Source of the DNA: Gordoniibacillus kamchatkensis | Lineage (GTDB): Bacteria > Bacillota > Bacilli > Paenibacillales > NBRC-103111 | Assembly: GCF_000829455.1 (NCBI RefSeq) | Contig: NZ_JXAK01000059.1 | Span: forward strand, 1-42,802 | Length of the DNA: 42,802 nucleotides | Reading direction: 5' to 3' | Translations under genes and position numbers: made by a program | Notes under the pieces: generated by a model | What the model was told of the DNA's origin: nothing | The model's input: the letters and a program-made list of their open reading frames with translations, nothing else | Databases searched by the model: none | In this document: in pieces, positions 33,583 to 42,802 of the stretch | How the letters are laid out: each line of letters opens with the position of its first letter | Position numbering within the stretch: the first letter of the stretch is position 1

Positions 33583-34917
33583 TTAGCCCGCCTTCAGTTC
33601 TTCTTGTCCCCGTCTCGGCAACACGATGCCGGAGTCTTGCAGCATCCATTCGATGAAGCACCCGTAGCCGCTGGTCGGATCGTTGACGAATACGTGGGTG
33701 ACCGCACCGATAATTTTGCCGTTCTGGATAATCGGGCTGCCGCTCATGCCTTGCACGATGCCGCCGGTTTTCTCCAGCAGGCGCGGGTCGGTAATTTTGA
33801 TGACCATCCCTTTCGTCGCCGGAAAATCCTGCTTCGATACGTGCATGACCTGAATATCGAATTTCTCTACCTTTTGTCCGTCGACCACCGTAAAAATTTG
33901 TGCCGGCCCTTCTTTCACTTCCTCGGAAAAGGCGACGGGTATCGGTTCTTTGAACGATCCGTTGCCCGGCTGCTCCGTCATTTTGCCGAATATGCCGAAC
34001 GACGTGTTTTTCTCGATGGAGCCAAGCACTTTACTATCTTTGATGATAATGGCGCGTTTCTCGCCGGGCTCCCCATGCTGGCTTTTGGAGATGGACGTCA
34101 CGCTGGAATGAAATATTTGGCCGTCTCCTACGACGATAGGAGTTTGTGTGTCCATGTCGGTAATGACGTGGCCTAACGCTCCGTACACTTTTTGATCCGG
34201 AGCATAAAACGTCAGCGTGCCGACACCTGCCGCGGAATCGCGAATATAAAGGCCGAGTCGGTACGCCTTGTCTACGATGTCGTAAGCTGGCTGGAGCTTG
34301 ATGTTGACCGTATCGCTCCCTCTGGCGATCGTGAGCTCGAGCGGTTTTTTGCTTTGGCCGGCTTCGTTGACGATATCGGCCACTTTGGAAACGTCGTTGG
34401 AGGATTTGCCGTTAATTTTCATAATGAGGTCGCCAAGCTGAATTTTCGCTTCCTCGCCGGGAGACAGCTTCTGATCGGGAGCTACGGTAACGAGATGATG
34501 GCCAACGACGAGTATGCCGGCGGATTTGATTTTGACTCCGATCGTTTGGCCCCCGGGATACACTTTCAGCTCGGGAACAACGTTGACTTTCAGCGTCTTG
34601 AGCGGGATCGTGCCGAACAGCTTCAGCTTCATCTCCGTCTGGCCGGAACGGCTAGGCTCGAGGGAGATCGGATCTTTCAAATTGAGGCGAACCGAACGGT
34701 CGCTGACGCCGTTCACTTTGACGATTTCGGGGTCTCGTACGGTAACTTGGGCGCTCACGGGCATCGCCAGCTGCAGCTGCTTGCCTTGGCCGCTAAACAG
34801 GCGCAGCTCGCTGGGAAAGGAGGCGTAGCATTGAAAAGGAGTGGAAATCGTGACCATACAAACGAAGAAGACGAGCACAAGTCCTAGCAATCTTTTTCTT
34901 TTGCTGGAGTTCAACAT
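33583..34917 (-). CDS. spoIVB: SpoIVB serine peptidase (S55 family)
   Basis: Forespore-secreted protease that triggers SpoIVFB-dependent processing of pro-SigK. About 444 residues. N-terminal membrane anchor/signal (LLGLVLVFFVCMVTISTPF). PDZ domain about residues 120-200 (GEEAKIQLGDLIMKINGKSS). S55 peptidase in the C-terminal half with GALGHVITDMDT (His) and GIVQGMSGSPIIQNGKIIGA (Ser in SGSP). ATG 34917 has AAGGGAG upstream. Immediately upstream of spo0A, the conserved order. Confidence 0.95.
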   Translation of the reverse strand: MLNSSKRKRLLGLVLVFFVCMVTISTPFQCYASFPSELRLFSGQGKQLQLAMPVSAQVTVRDPEIVKVNGVSDRSVRLNLKDPISLEPSRSGQTEMKLKLFGTIPLKTLKVNVVPELKVYPGGQTIGVKIKSAGILVVGHHLVTVAPDQKLSPGEEAKIQLGDLIMKINGKSSNDVSKVADIVNEAGQSKKPLELTIARGSDTVNIKLQPAYDIVDKAYRLGLYIRDSAAGVGTLTFYAPDQKVYGALGHVITDMDTQTPIVVGDGQIFHSSVTSISKSQHGEPGEKRAIIIKDSKVLGSIEKNTSFGIFGKMTEQPGNGSFKEPIPVAFSEEVKEGPAQIFTVVDGQKVEKFDIQVMHVSKQDFPATKGMVIKITDPRLLEKTGGIVQGMSGSPIIQNGKIIGAVTHVFVNDPTSGYGCFIEWMLQDSGIVLPRRGQEELKAG

Positions 34918-35027
34918 CCTCACGCTCCCTTTTCTCTCGTTGCCTGACGAAGAGGATCGCCAATTGCGTACCTATACGATACCCGTGCCCCTTTCGTTTT
35001 ATAAGTGAAAATGTTGTATCGGGTGCG

Positions 35028-36758
35028 CTACATCTTCGCTTTCTGGCTGTCAGCCAGCGAGAGCATTTCGCGAGCGTGATGCAAAGTTGTTTCCGTAATT
35101 TCGACGCCGCCAAGCATGCGGGCGAGCTCCTCGGCCCGGTCCTGCCCGCTCACATCGGCGACTTTCGTAAACGTGCGGCCGCCTTCTACCTCCTTGCGAA
35201 TGGAGAAATGCACATCGGCCATGCAGGCCACTTGCGGCAAATGGGTAATCGAAAACACTTGGCAGCTGCGGGACAGGCGCGACAGCTTTTCGGCGATCGC
35301 CTGCGCCGCGCGGCCGCTTACCCCCGTATCCACCTCGTCGAAAACGAGCACCGGAATGCGGTCGACCCGGGCGAAAATCGTCTTCAGTGCCAGCATAATA
35401 CGCGAAAGCTCGCCGCCGGAGGCGATTTTGCCAAGGCCGCGCAGCGGCTCTCCGGGGTTCGGCGCCATCAGAAACTCCGCCTGGTCGACGCCGTCTTTGC
35501 CGAACTTCACCGGGGCGCCGTTCAGCTCCAATTCGCTGCGGGCATCCTCGGCACGGTTCAAGGCTACCTCGAATTTCGTCCGTTCCATATGCAGATCGCG
35601 CAGCTCCGCTTCGATCGCCGAAGCAAGCCGAGCGGCCACCCCATGCCTTCTGTCCGACAATTCGCGTGCGTGCCGTCCCAGCTCCGCGATAAGCTGCTGC
35701 GCTTCTTGCTGCAGCTTGCGGACGATATCGTCTTTATGTTCGATCGTCGTCACTTCACGTTCAATGCGTTCCAGGTAAGCCAAAATGTCGCTCACCGTAT
35801 CGCCGTACTTGCGGCGAAGCGACGCTATAAGATCCAGGCGCGATTCGATTTCGTCGAGCCGACCCGGATTAAATTCGATGTTATCGCGGTAGTCGCGAAG
35901 CTGATACGCCGCATCCTCCAGCTGATAAAACGCCGACTCGATCTGCTCCACGAGCCCGTTCAAGTTAGCTGCGTCGTAAACGGCTGCATCGCGCAGCTTG
36001 GCTGCAGCTTTGCTTGCCGCGTCGAGCCCGCGCCCGGCGCCATACAATTGCTCGTAAGCATCGGACACGTTCTGGAACAGCTTTTCGGCATTTGCTAGTT
36101 TCCGCTTTTCCTCCGATAATGATGCATCTTCGCCTTCTTTCAGCTTGGCGGACGCAATCTCGTCGATCTGGAAACGGTACAGATCGAGCATTTGCAGCGA
36201 TTGCTGGCTTGCCGTCTCGATCTCCTGCAGCTCTTTGCGCACCTTCATATACGCCTCGTAAGCTGCCGTATACGCCTGCTTGGCTGTCGCAATATCCGTG
36301 TCGCCGTACAAATCGAGCAGGTGCAAATGCTCTTCCGTGTCGAGCAGCGATTGATGCTCATGCTGGCCGTGAATGTTGACGAGCAGAGCGCCTATATCGC
36401 GCAGCATGGAGAGGTTCACCATCTGCCCGTTCACCCGGCTCGCGCTTTTTCCTTGAGCCGTTATGTCGCGGCGGATCAGCAGCGGCTCCGAGGCGTCGCC
36501 CTCGATTCCGAGCCGCTCCAGCACTTGCCATACCGGATGGTCGGCGGGCAGGTCGAACATCGCTTCGATCTCCGCTTTGTCGCAGCCGTGGCGAACGAGC
36601 TCGGAGGTGCCGCGGCCGCCGATGACGAGACTGAGCGCATCGATAATAATCGATTTGCCTGCTCCGGTTTCCCCCGTCAACACATGAAAGCCTTGCTTGA
36701 AATGCAAATGAACGTGTTCGATGACAGCCAAATTGCGAATGGACAATTCACTCAGCAT
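35028..36758 (-). CDS. recN: DNA repair protein RecN
   Basis: SMC-like ATPase for double-strand-break repair, 576 residues, full length. Walker A GETGAGKSIIIDAL (residues 29-42), long coiled-coil arms (about 150-350), signature LRGLGKIASGGELSRIMLAL, Walker B PVLVFDEVDTGVSGRAAQAI, then SITHLPQVACMAD. ATG 36758 with GGGGAGAC upstream. 15 nt after argR in the same direction. Confidence 0.96.
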   Translation of the reverse strand: MLSELSIRNLAVIEHVHLHFKQGFHVLTGETGAGKSIIIDALSLVIGGRGTSELVRHGCDKAEIEAMFDLPADHPVWQVLERLGIEGDASEPLLIRRDITAQGKSASRVNGQMVNLSMLRDIGALLVNIHGQHEHQSLLDTEEHLHLLDLYGDTDIATAKQAYTAAYEAYMKVRKELQEIETASQQSLQMLDLYRFQIDEIASAKLKEGEDASLSEEKRKLANAEKLFQNVSDAYEQLYGAGRGLDAASKAAAKLRDAAVYDAANLNGLVEQIESAFYQLEDAAYQLRDYRDNIEFNPGRLDEIESRLDLIASLRRKYGDTVSDILAYLERIEREVTTIEHKDDIVRKLQQEAQQLIAELGRHARELSDRRHGVAARLASAIEAELRDLHMERTKFEVALNRAEDARSELELNGAPVKFGKDGVDQAEFLMAPNPGEPLRGLGKIASGGELSRIMLALKTIFARVDRIPVLVFDEVDTGVSGRAAQAIAEKLSRLSRSCQVFSITHLPQVACMADVHFSIRKEVEGGRTFTKVADVSGQDRAEELARMLGGVEITETTLHHAREMLSLADSQKAKM

Positions 36759-36774
36759 CGTGTTCCGTCTCCCC

Positions 36775-37224
36775 TCAACCCAGCATCGACAAAATCGTAT
36801 CGACCACCGCTTGGCTGTTTTGTTCCGTACGGCATATGATCAGAATCGTATCGTCGCCGCCGATCGTACCCATCACTTCAGGCCACTCCAGATTGTCGAT
36901 GAGTGCGCAAACAGTGTTGGCGGTGCCCGGCAAACATTTGAGCACGACCAGGTTGCCGGTGAAATCGATATGGACAAAATGGTCTGTCAACGCCCGCTTC
37001 AAGCGCTGCGACGGATTGTAATGCTGTCCCGTCGGGACGGAATACTTGTAGCGGCCGTCCGCGAGCGGCACCTTAATAAGATGCAGCTCTTTAATGTCGC
37101 GGGAGACGGTTGCTTGCGTCGCGTTAAATCCGGCCTCACGAAGCGCCTCGACGAGCTCGTCCTGCGTTTCGATTTCCTGATTGGAGACGATTTCTCTAAT
37201 TTTGACATGGCGTTGTCCCTTCAA
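36775..37224 (-). CDS. argR: Arginine repressor ArgR/AhrC
   Basis: 149 residues from TTG 37224 ([12 protein letters not shown]), with GAGGTG seven bases upstream; a longer frame to 37293 lies over the previous gene. Winged-helix N-terminus ([20 protein letters not shown], then [13 protein letters not shown]). C-terminal arginine-binding trimer domain with [20 protein letters not shown] then [14 protein letters not shown]. Standard argR-recN order. Confidence 0.95.
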   Translation of the reverse strand: MKGQRHVKIREIVSNQEIETQDELVEALREAGFNATQATVSRDIKELHLIKVPLADGRYKYSVPTGQHYNPSQRLKRALTDHFVHIDFTGNLVVLKCLPGTANTVCALIDNLEWPEVMGTIGGDDTILIICRTEQNSQAVVDTILSMLG

Positions 37225-37228
37225 GCAG

Positions 37229-37687
37229 CTACACCTCAATATCGAACGTAAATTTTTTAATCTTGTGCGCATCCATATCGACATAAAGCACACCCGCGGC
37301 TTCGGGATACAGCAAATAATAATGAAGCAAGGCGTCGCGGATGCCGGTGCCGGTCAGTTCAAGCGGCTTGCGTTCGCGAGCGACTTTGACGAGAAACAGC
37401 TCGTCCGATTTTTCCGCGAAGTAATCGATGTAGAGACGGCTCTGGAACTGTTCGCGGTCGTTCAGCGTCATCACGATCGGAATGCGCGCTTTGGCCGCAA
37501 GCACGTCGAAGCCGGCCCCTTCCAGCAGCTCGGTCACTTCATTCGGCTCGAAATCGGGCTCCCCTAAAGGAGCTTGCACTTTCTGTTTTTTCGGCGGATT
37601 CTCGAACCAATGGCGGAACGCAATCCCGCCCCAGATGAGAAGCACGCCCAATACCAGCACTACGACCAGAACGTCGCCGCTTCGCAT
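37229..37687 (-). CDS. Membrane-anchored conserved hypothetical protein
   Basis: 152 residues with one N-terminal helix ([19 protein letters not shown]) and a soluble domain outside or in the cytoplasm ([19 protein letters not shown], then [16 protein letters not shown]). It ends 4 nt before argR, so is co-transcribed. The C-terminal half has a nuclease-like beta-alpha pattern, but I see no certain motif. Function unknown. Confidence 0.65.
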   Translation of the reverse strand: MRSGDVLVVVLVLGVLLIWGGIAFRHWFENPPKKQKVQAPLGEPDFEPNEVTELLEGAGFDVLAAKARIPIVMTLNDREQFQSRLYIDYFAEKSDELFLVKVARERKPLELTGTGIRDALLHYYLLYPEAAGVLYVDMDAHKIKKFTFDIEV

Positions 37688-37748
37688 CGGAGGTCACCTC
37701 GCGTTATTATTCGCGAACGGTGCGAAAAAACCCTTTTTTGCCTGCAAA

Positions 37749-37800
37749 AGCAAAACGCCACCCGCCGCTTCCCGGGCTGTCCGGAAGGGGGAGTGGCGTG
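37749..37800 (-). terminator. Terminator-like hairpin after tlyA
   Basis: ACGCCAC (37755-37761) and GTGGCGT (37793-37799), with GC-rich inner pairing; on the minus strand followed by TTTTGCTTTTG. Confidence 0.6.
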
Positions 37801-37845
37801 CGCGTCACGACCATATGTTCCCATTATAACGGAACGTATTCAATT

Positions 37846-38667
37846 TTACAACGTTTGTCCCGCTTCGGCAATCGTCCGCTTCGCTTCGGCCTCGATGGCA
37901 TCGCCCGGCAAGATCGGGGCATCGATATCCGTAGTCAAGTAGACGAGAAACTCCACATTGCCTTCCCCGCCTTTAATCGGCGAGAAGGTCAGCCCTTTGA
38001 TCCGAAAGCCGGTCTGCTGCGCGAAGGCGAGAATGGAGACGATTACTTCCTTATGGACGTCCGGATCGCGCACGATGCCCGATTTGCCGACTTTGTCTTT
38101 GCCCGCTTCAAACTGCGGTTTGATCAAAGCGACTGTGCCCCCGCCGGCAGCCAGCAGCCGCAGCAGCGGCGGCAGTATGAGCTTTAAAGAGATGAACGAT
38201 ACGTCGATAGATGCGAACGTCGGCTGAGGGCCTTGCAAATCGCCGGGTTCCATATAGCGAAAATTGGTCCGCTCCATCACCTGCACGCGCGGATCGCTCC
38301 TGAGCGACCAATCGAGCTGATTGTAGCCGACATCGATGGCGTACACATAGGCGGCACCGCTGCGTAACGCGCAGTCGGTGAAACCGCCCGTTGACGCCCC
38401 GATATCAAGCATGACCGCACCGGCGAGATCGATGCCGAACTCGCGCAAAGCTTTTTCCAGCTTGAGCCCGCCACGGCTTACATACGGATGGACGGCGCCC
38501 TTCACCTTCAGCTTGGCTGCCCTGCTTATTTTCGTTCCGGCCTTGTCGACCGGCATCTCGTCAACGAGAACAAGGCCAGCCATAATGGCGGCCTTGGCTT
38601 TTTCCCTGCTTTCGTAGTAGCCCTGCTCGACGAGCAGGACGTCGAGCCGTTCTTTATCCGAAGACAT
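37846..38667 (-). CDS. tlyA: TlyA-family rRNA 2'-O-methyltransferase
   Basis: 273 residues: N-terminal S4 RNA-binding domain (LDVLLVEQGYYESREKAKAA, residues 8-27) and a FtsJ-like methyltransferase with SAM motif MLDIGASTGGFTDCALRSGA. DVGYNQLDWSLRSDPRV and LIKPQFEAGKD match conserved family positions. ATG 38667. Located between dxs and argR as in most Bacillales (yqxC position). Confidence 0.92.
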   Translation of the reverse strand: MSSDKERLDVLLVEQGYYESREKAKAAIMAGLVLVDEMPVDKAGTKISRAAKLKVKGAVHPYVSRGGLKLEKALREFGIDLAGAVMLDIGASTGGFTDCALRSGAAYVYAIDVGYNQLDWSLRSDPRVQVMERTNFRYMEPGDLQGPQPTFASIDVSFISLKLILPPLLRLLAAGGGTVALIKPQFEAGKDKVGKSGIVRDPDVHKEVIVSILAFAQQTGFRIKGLTFSPIKGGEGNVEFLVYLTTDIDAPILPGDAIEAEAKRTIAEAGQTL

Positions 38668-38690
38668 GACGTCAATCCTTTTTCGTTAGG

Positions 38691-40588
38691 TCAGGCGCGC
38701 TGCCGTTTCGGCGGACGCGCGGCTTTCAGCAATGCCGTGAGCTGGGCGGCGGCTTGCTCTGCGGTCAGGCCGACTTCTTTGCGCTGCTCTTTGACCGAAC
38801 CATGCTCGACAAAGTAGTCGGGAATGCCCATCGTGCGAATATGCAGCCCGTCCATCACTTCGCGGGCGTAATACTCCAGCACGGCCGAGCCGAACCCGCC
38901 GAGCGCCGCCCCTTCTTCCATCGTCAGAATGGGCAGACCATCTTTGCCGATTTGCAGCAGCATCGCTTCGTCCAGCGGTTTAATAAAGCGTGCGTTGACG
39001 ACCCGTACCTGCAATCCTTCTTTGGCGAGCGCGTCGGCCGCTTCTTGCGCCGTCTGAACCATCGGGCCGACGGCGAGAATCGCCGCCGCGTCTCCTTCGC
39101 GAACCGTTTCCCATTTGCCGATCGGAATCGCCTTCAGCTCCCGGTCGAGCGGCACGCCAAGCCCGTTGATGCGCGGATACCGGTATGCGATCGGTCCGTC
39201 GTCATACTGGAGCGCGGTAAACATCATGTGCCGCAGCTCATTTTCGTCTTTCGGCATCATGAGCACCATATTCGGAAGCGAGCGCAAGAAGGCGATATCG
39301 TACACCCCTTGGTGCGTCTCCCCGTCCGCACCGACGAAGCCGGCCCGGTCGATCGCAAACGTCACGTTCAGGTTCATGCGGCAAATGTCGTGCACGATCT
39401 GGTCGTAAGCGCGCTGCATAAAGGTAGAATATACCGCAAACACCGGTTTCATGCCTTGTACGGCCATTCCGGCGCATAGCGTAGCGGCGTGCTGCTCGGC
39501 GATGCCGACGTCGATCATGCGTGACGGAAATCGCTCCGCGAACTTCAGAAGCCCCGAGCCGCCCGGCATCGCAGGCGTCACCGCGATGATGCGCTCGTCC
39601 CGTTCGCCGAGCTCGATCAGCGTGCTGCCAAACACTTCCGTATACATCGGGTTGCCGACGGCTTTGATCATTTGCCCGGATTCGATCTTGTAAGGGCTCG
39701 CTCCGTGCCATGCATGGGCGTCCTGCTCCGCAGGGGTATACCCTTTGCCCTTTGTCGTCACGACATGCACGAGAACTGGCCCCTGCACTTTGTCCGCCTG
39801 CTTCAGCGTCTCGAGCAGCAGCGGCAAGTTGTGCCCGTCGACCGGACCGATGTATGTAAGTCCCAGCTCCTCAAACCAGACGCCGTGCATGACGAGATAT
39901 TTCAGGCTATCTTTAACTTTCTCCGCCGTCTTGGCAAGCGTGCCTCCGATGGCGGGTATTTTTTTGAGCAAATGCTCGACTTCTTCTTTCGCCCGGCGGT
40001 AATGCTTGTCGGAGCGAATTTTGCTGAGATAATTGTGCAGCGCCCCTACGTTCGGCGCGATCGACATCTCGTTGTCGTTGAGAATGATTGTGACGTTTTT
40101 CTGCTCATGGCCGATGTGGTTCAGCGCTTCGAGCGCCATGCCCCCGGTCAGCGCGCCGTCGCCGATCACCGCTACAACGCGGTAATCTTCGCCTTGCAAA
40201 TCGCGCGCGATCGCCATGCCCATCGCGGCGGAAAGCGACGTCGAGCTGTGGCCGGCTTCCCATACGTCGTGCTCGCTTTCGGACCGTTTGACGAATCCGC
40301 ACAGACCTTTATACTTGCGCAGCGTGTCGAACCGGTCGCGGCGGCCGGTCAATATTTTGTGCACGTAAGTTGATGGCCGACGTCGAAAATGAATTTGTCG
40401 CGCGGGCTGTCGTAGTGAACGTGCAGCGCCAGCGTCAATTCGACAACGCCCAGGTTCGAAGACAGATGGCCGCCGCTCACGGAAAGCTTCTCGATCAGAA
40501 AACGGCGAATTTCCGCCGCGACTTGTTCGAGTTCTGGAATGGAAAGGCGCTTTAAATCATCAGGCTGGTGGATTCGATCGAGCAGCAC
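38691..40588 (-). CDS. dxs: 1-deoxy-D-xylulose-5-phosphate synthase, one frameshift
   Basis: First enzyme of the MEP isoprenoid pathway. From GTG 40588 (GAGGAAA upstream) the sequence reads [32 protein letters not shown] and DVGHQ. The frame then breaks near 40375, where one A appears to be missing (CAA CTT in place of CAA ACT TAC). The rest follows as [46 protein letters not shown] and ILNDNEMSI (thiamine-diphosphate binding), [15 protein letters not shown], and the transketolase C-terminal part ending at 38691. About 632 residues when corrected. Since the enzyme is normally essential, a sequencing error is more likely than a null allele. Confidence 0.93.
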
Positions 40589-41195
40589 GCTTGTTTCCTC
40601 GCTTTCCGGAATTGGATTTCGGCTTCCGCTTCGTCTGCAGCAGCTTCAGGCCGAGACGGCGTTCCAGCAAGTAAAAAAATTTGCCGATCAAAAGCACGAT
40701 CTCCGTCGAATAATTCAAGGCGAACGATTTGCCCATCGCCTTGCCGCCAACGGTGAGAGCCGACACCAATGCGGTAAACACGACGCTGACGGCCGTTCGC
40801 AGCATTTCATATTCATGGAACGACGCCATCAGCTTGAACACGACTAACGCGGATGCCGCGCCGCTGATGACGCCGGAAATATCGCCGATCACGTCGTTGC
40901 AAAAGTTGGAAAACCGGTCTGCGTTGCGCACGATCGTAATCGCCTGCCGTGATCCGGGCACGCGCTCCGATGCCATAGCATGGAACGGCGTTTCTTTCGC
41001 CGCGGCGGCACCGAGACCGAGAATATCGAAAAAAATGCCGGTGCAGATCAATATAACAACGATGAGCATGCCGATCGCCCAGCTGGCCCCTTCCAAAATG
41101 GCGGTCGAGCTGACGGTGAACAGACATGCCAAAATAAACGTAATGAAAGCAATCAATACACTCCAGCGCATCGAATGCCGGATCGAAAACTTCAA
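40560..41195 (-). CDS. oapA: OLE-associated protein OapA (membrane protein)
   Basis: 211 residues, TTG start with AAGGAGA upstream. Four probable membrane segments ([70 protein letters not shown]), a DUF21-like arrangement, and a basic C-terminal tail. The motif D101-VIG-D105 corresponds to the DxxxD motif near the same position described for OapA. It lies between dxs (overlap 29 nt) and a roughly 650-nt noncoding gene next to ispA, exactly the OLE RNA context. OapA binds OLE RNA and holds it at the membrane. Confidence 0.8.
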   Translation of the reverse strand: MKFSIRHSMRWSVLIAFITFILACLFTVSSTAILEGASWAIGMLIVVILICTGIFFDILGLGAAAAKETPFHAMASERVPGSRQAITIVRNADRFSNFCNDVIGDISGVISGAASALVVFKLMASFHEYEMLRTAVSVVFTALVSALTVGGKAMGKSFALNYSTEIVLLIGKFFYLLERRLGLKLLQTKRKPKSNSGKRGNKRAARSNPPA

Positions 41196-41234
41196 CTTGC
41201 CATCTCCTTGCGAACTTGTGGATATGTGGTTAGG

Positions 41235-41899
41235 TCGAGTGGCAGCTTCTTGAGTAAACGCTGTGGCTTAGGTCCAGTAGGTTTTCCCAAGCGGGCACCG
41301 CTCCGTCGCCGGAATGGCGGTTTCCCATTATGTCCGCCTTGGCGCCGTCGCCGCGCGCCAGACTGGATTACCACTTAGTCCACACTATAATCCTCAAGAA
41401 GCCTCACATACCGCGAACAGTCTAGGAGTTTTCCTCGAGCAGCCCTGAACCATGTTTTAGCCTCTTTTGCAAAGCAGATTTCAAGCAGCATCCGGCATCC
41501 GTCTTCTTGGCCGAGAATCCTGACGCCTACACATCTGCAATCCCCGCTACTTCACTCAAGGCAGGCTACGCTGCACGCAAGCCGTTTTAGCACCTTATGT
41601 AGAATAATCTCATAAGTGCAGGTGAGGCTCGCCATTGCAGGTTCATACCCCAAGCCGTAACCCGACCGGGTCAAATTTCTCCCGGCCTGCCAGCCACGCA
41701 CTTGGGCCTCCGCGGAAAGAGGGTCAACGCCCGCATGCCGTTGCGGATCGCCCTCAAACCTTAACTCCCAGCATCAGCCCCGAACTGGGCGTTCGAAGCC
41801 AACACCAGGAACTTCATCGATGTGCCCTTTGGCGAATTTTTAGGCCCGCCCTCAAACATGGTAGACTGACTAGAATACTGCACCACCCGAAAGGTATGT
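41235..41899 (-). ncRNA. ole: OLE RNA (ornate, large, extremophilic noncoding RNA)
   Basis: A 739-bp gap between ispA and oapA on the minus strand contains no gene. It starts with an extended -10 promoter (TGTTATAAT, 41914-41906) and has many GC-rich complementary blocks and GNRA-like turns. Size, direction, position before oapA and the isoprenoid-gene neighbourhood agree with OLE RNA of Bacillus halodurans and relatives. OLE forms a membrane ribonucleoprotein tied to cold, alcohol and Mg2+ stress. Ends are approximate; I cannot fold or align it here. Confidence 0.75.
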
Positions 41900-41905
41900 G
41901 GCTAC

Positions 41906-41914
41906 ATTATAACA
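41906..41914 (-). promoter_or_regulatory. Extended -10 promoter of the OLE RNA
   Basis: TGT TATAAT on the minus strand with no strong -35 (TATCAC at 17 bp). Transcription would begin about 7 bases further, near 41899. Confidence 0.6.
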
Positions 41915-41934
41915 CAAAGTTCGCAGGTGTGATA

Positions 41935-42802
41935 TTAATGGTCTCGTTTCATCATAAAATCGGCGAGCTGCAGCAGCCGCTGCGCATTCGGGAACGACGA
42001 TTCGCGGATCGCCCTCTTCGCGCTTCCCGTCAGCTCTTCGACTTTGGCGCGCGACGCTTCGAGACCGATAAAATACGGATACGTCACCTTGTGCTGCTTC
42101 TCGTCGCTGCGCAGCGGCTTGCCGAGCAGCGCTTCGTCTCCCGTCAAATCGAGAATGTCGTCCTGAATCTGGAACGCCAGCCCGATGCCGCGGCCGAACG
42201 TCTCGAGTGCCGACAATTGGGCGGCGTCAGCCCCGCCGATATGGCCGCCGGCCCGCAGCGAGAAGACGATCAGATCGCTCGTTTTGCGGGTATGGATGTA
42301 TTCCAGCTCCTCGAGCTTAGTAATGCCCTGTTCGCCCAGCATATCGGCGGCTTGTCCGCCGACCATGCCGCGCGCGCCGGCGTACACCGCCAGTTCCTCC
42401 GCGATAGCCAAAGCCCGCTCGGCCGAAACTCCGTGCTTTCGAGCCGCCTGCGCCACGCTGTAAAAGGCCCCGCCGATATGGCCGCCGGCCCGCAGCGAGA
42501 AGACGATCAGATCGCTCGTTTTGCGGGTATGGATGTATTCCAGCTCCTCGAGCTTAGTAATGCCCTGTTCGCCCAGCATATCGGCGGCTTGTCCGCCGAC
42601 CATGCCGCGCGCGCCGGCGTACACCGCCAGTTCCTCCGCGATAGCCAAAGCCCGCTCGGCCGAAACTCCGTGCTTTCGAGCCGCCTGCGCCACGCTGTAA
42701 AAGGCCCCGCCGATATGGCCGCCGGCCCGCAGCGAGAAGACGATCAGATCGCTCGTTTTGCGGGTATGGATGTATTCCAGCTCCTCGAGCTTAGTAATGC
42801 CC
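41935..42802 (-). CDS. ispA: Farnesyl diphosphate synthase, C-terminal part (with tandem duplication)
   Basis: Polyprenyl synthase fragment running off the window edge. The second Asp-rich motif is AFQIQDDILDLTGD, followed by LLGKPLRSDEKQHKVTYPYF; ahead of it are RGMVGGQAADMLGE and HTRKTSDLIVFSLRAGGHI, normal for IspA. The first Asp-rich motif lies beyond the edge. A 79-codon unit is repeated in frame with period 237 bp, giving two and a partial third copy; an ordinary IspA has one. The ATG/GTG at 42693 is inside the repeat and not a real start. The duplication is probably an assembly artefact. Confidence 0.88.
   Translation of the reverse strand, partial: GITKLEELEYIHTRKTSDLIVFSLRAGGHIGGAFYSVAQAARKHGVSAERALAIAEELAVYAGARGMVGGQAADMLGEQGITKLEELEYIHTRKTSDLIVFSLRAGGHIGGAFYSVAQAARKHGVSAERALAIAEELAVYAGARGMVGGQAADMLGEQGITKLEELEYIHTRKTSDLIVFSLRAGGHIGGADAAQLSALETFGRGIGLAFQIQDDILDLTGDEALLGKPLRSDEKQHKVTYPYFIGLEASRAKVEELTGSAKRAIRESSFPNAQRLLQLADFMMKRDH
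42234..42802. repeat. In-frame tandem repeat, period 237 bp
   Basis: Units beginning at about 42234, 42471 and 42708 are identical, the last cut by the window end. Units join through the shared sequence CCCCGCCGATATGGCCGCC. Confidence 0.9.

Noticed and set aside
41196-41934. Protein-coding genes in the ispA-oapA gap
   Set aside because: Short frames of up to 60-132 codons exist on both strands but without ribosome sites or sensible composition; the structured-RNA explanation fits better.

Overview
The window looks like a piece of a Paenibacillaceae chromosome (Paenibacillus/Cohnella-like Firmicute). The evidence is the block ispA - OLE RNA - oapA - dxs - tlyA - argR - recN - spoIVB - spo0A, followed downstream of spo0A by lpdA and the branched-chain 2-oxoacid dehydrogenase genes. 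It also has strong Shine-Dalgarno sites, frequent GTG/TTG starts and sporulation-type promoters. Almost all core genes lie on the minus strand and are GC-rich.

Layout. Positions 1-4008: lpdA and the bkdAA-bkdAB-bkdB operon (minus), with a FapR-like operator at the operon promoter. Positions 4150-9000: small conserved genes, a 5'-nucleotidase, a hot-dog thioesterase and an SLH lipoprotein. Positions 9175-32649: an AT-rich 23.4-kb integrated island, flanked by two 89-bp copies of the spo0A 3' end (87/89 identical). Positions 32555-42802: spo0A, spoIVB, recN, argR, a small membrane-anchored protein, tlyA, dxs, oapA, a roughly 650-nt noncoding gene that I assign to OLE RNA, and the 3' part of ispA.

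The island inserted into the last codons of spo0A and supplied its own synonymous 3' tail, so Spo0A protein is unchanged. The native spo0A terminator is now stranded 23 kb away at the left junction. The right junction carries a tyrosine recombinase gene whose ribosome-binding site lies inside an intrinsic terminator placed between spo0A and the recombinase. Inside the island are a ParB-like / DUF5659 / archaeo-eukaryotic-primase-like module, a second tyrosine recombinase with four upstream repeats, and two XRE regulators, one with twin palindromic operators. There is also a RelE-type toxin-antitoxin pair, an Mrr-like nuclease, two stalk-domain (copper-amine-oxidase-N-like) exported proteins and an Fn3-like protein. 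Two proteasome-like (Ntn-hydrolase fold) proteins are present, one fused to phage-fibre-like repeats, along with an IS1595-family element that splits a DUF2971 gene and many small genes. No relaxase, T4SS ATPase, terminase or capsid gene was seen, so it reads as an integrative/mobilisable island or a degraded phage-plasmid-like element.

Cautions. At least eight reading frames (including dxs, which is expected to be essential) are broken by 1-2-nt indels, and both ends of the window carry partial tandem duplications (265 bp and 237 bp). This pattern suggests an indel-prone draft assembly with contig-end artefacts. The 'pseudogenes' reported here may therefore be intact in the real genome, except the IS-split DUF2971 gene.
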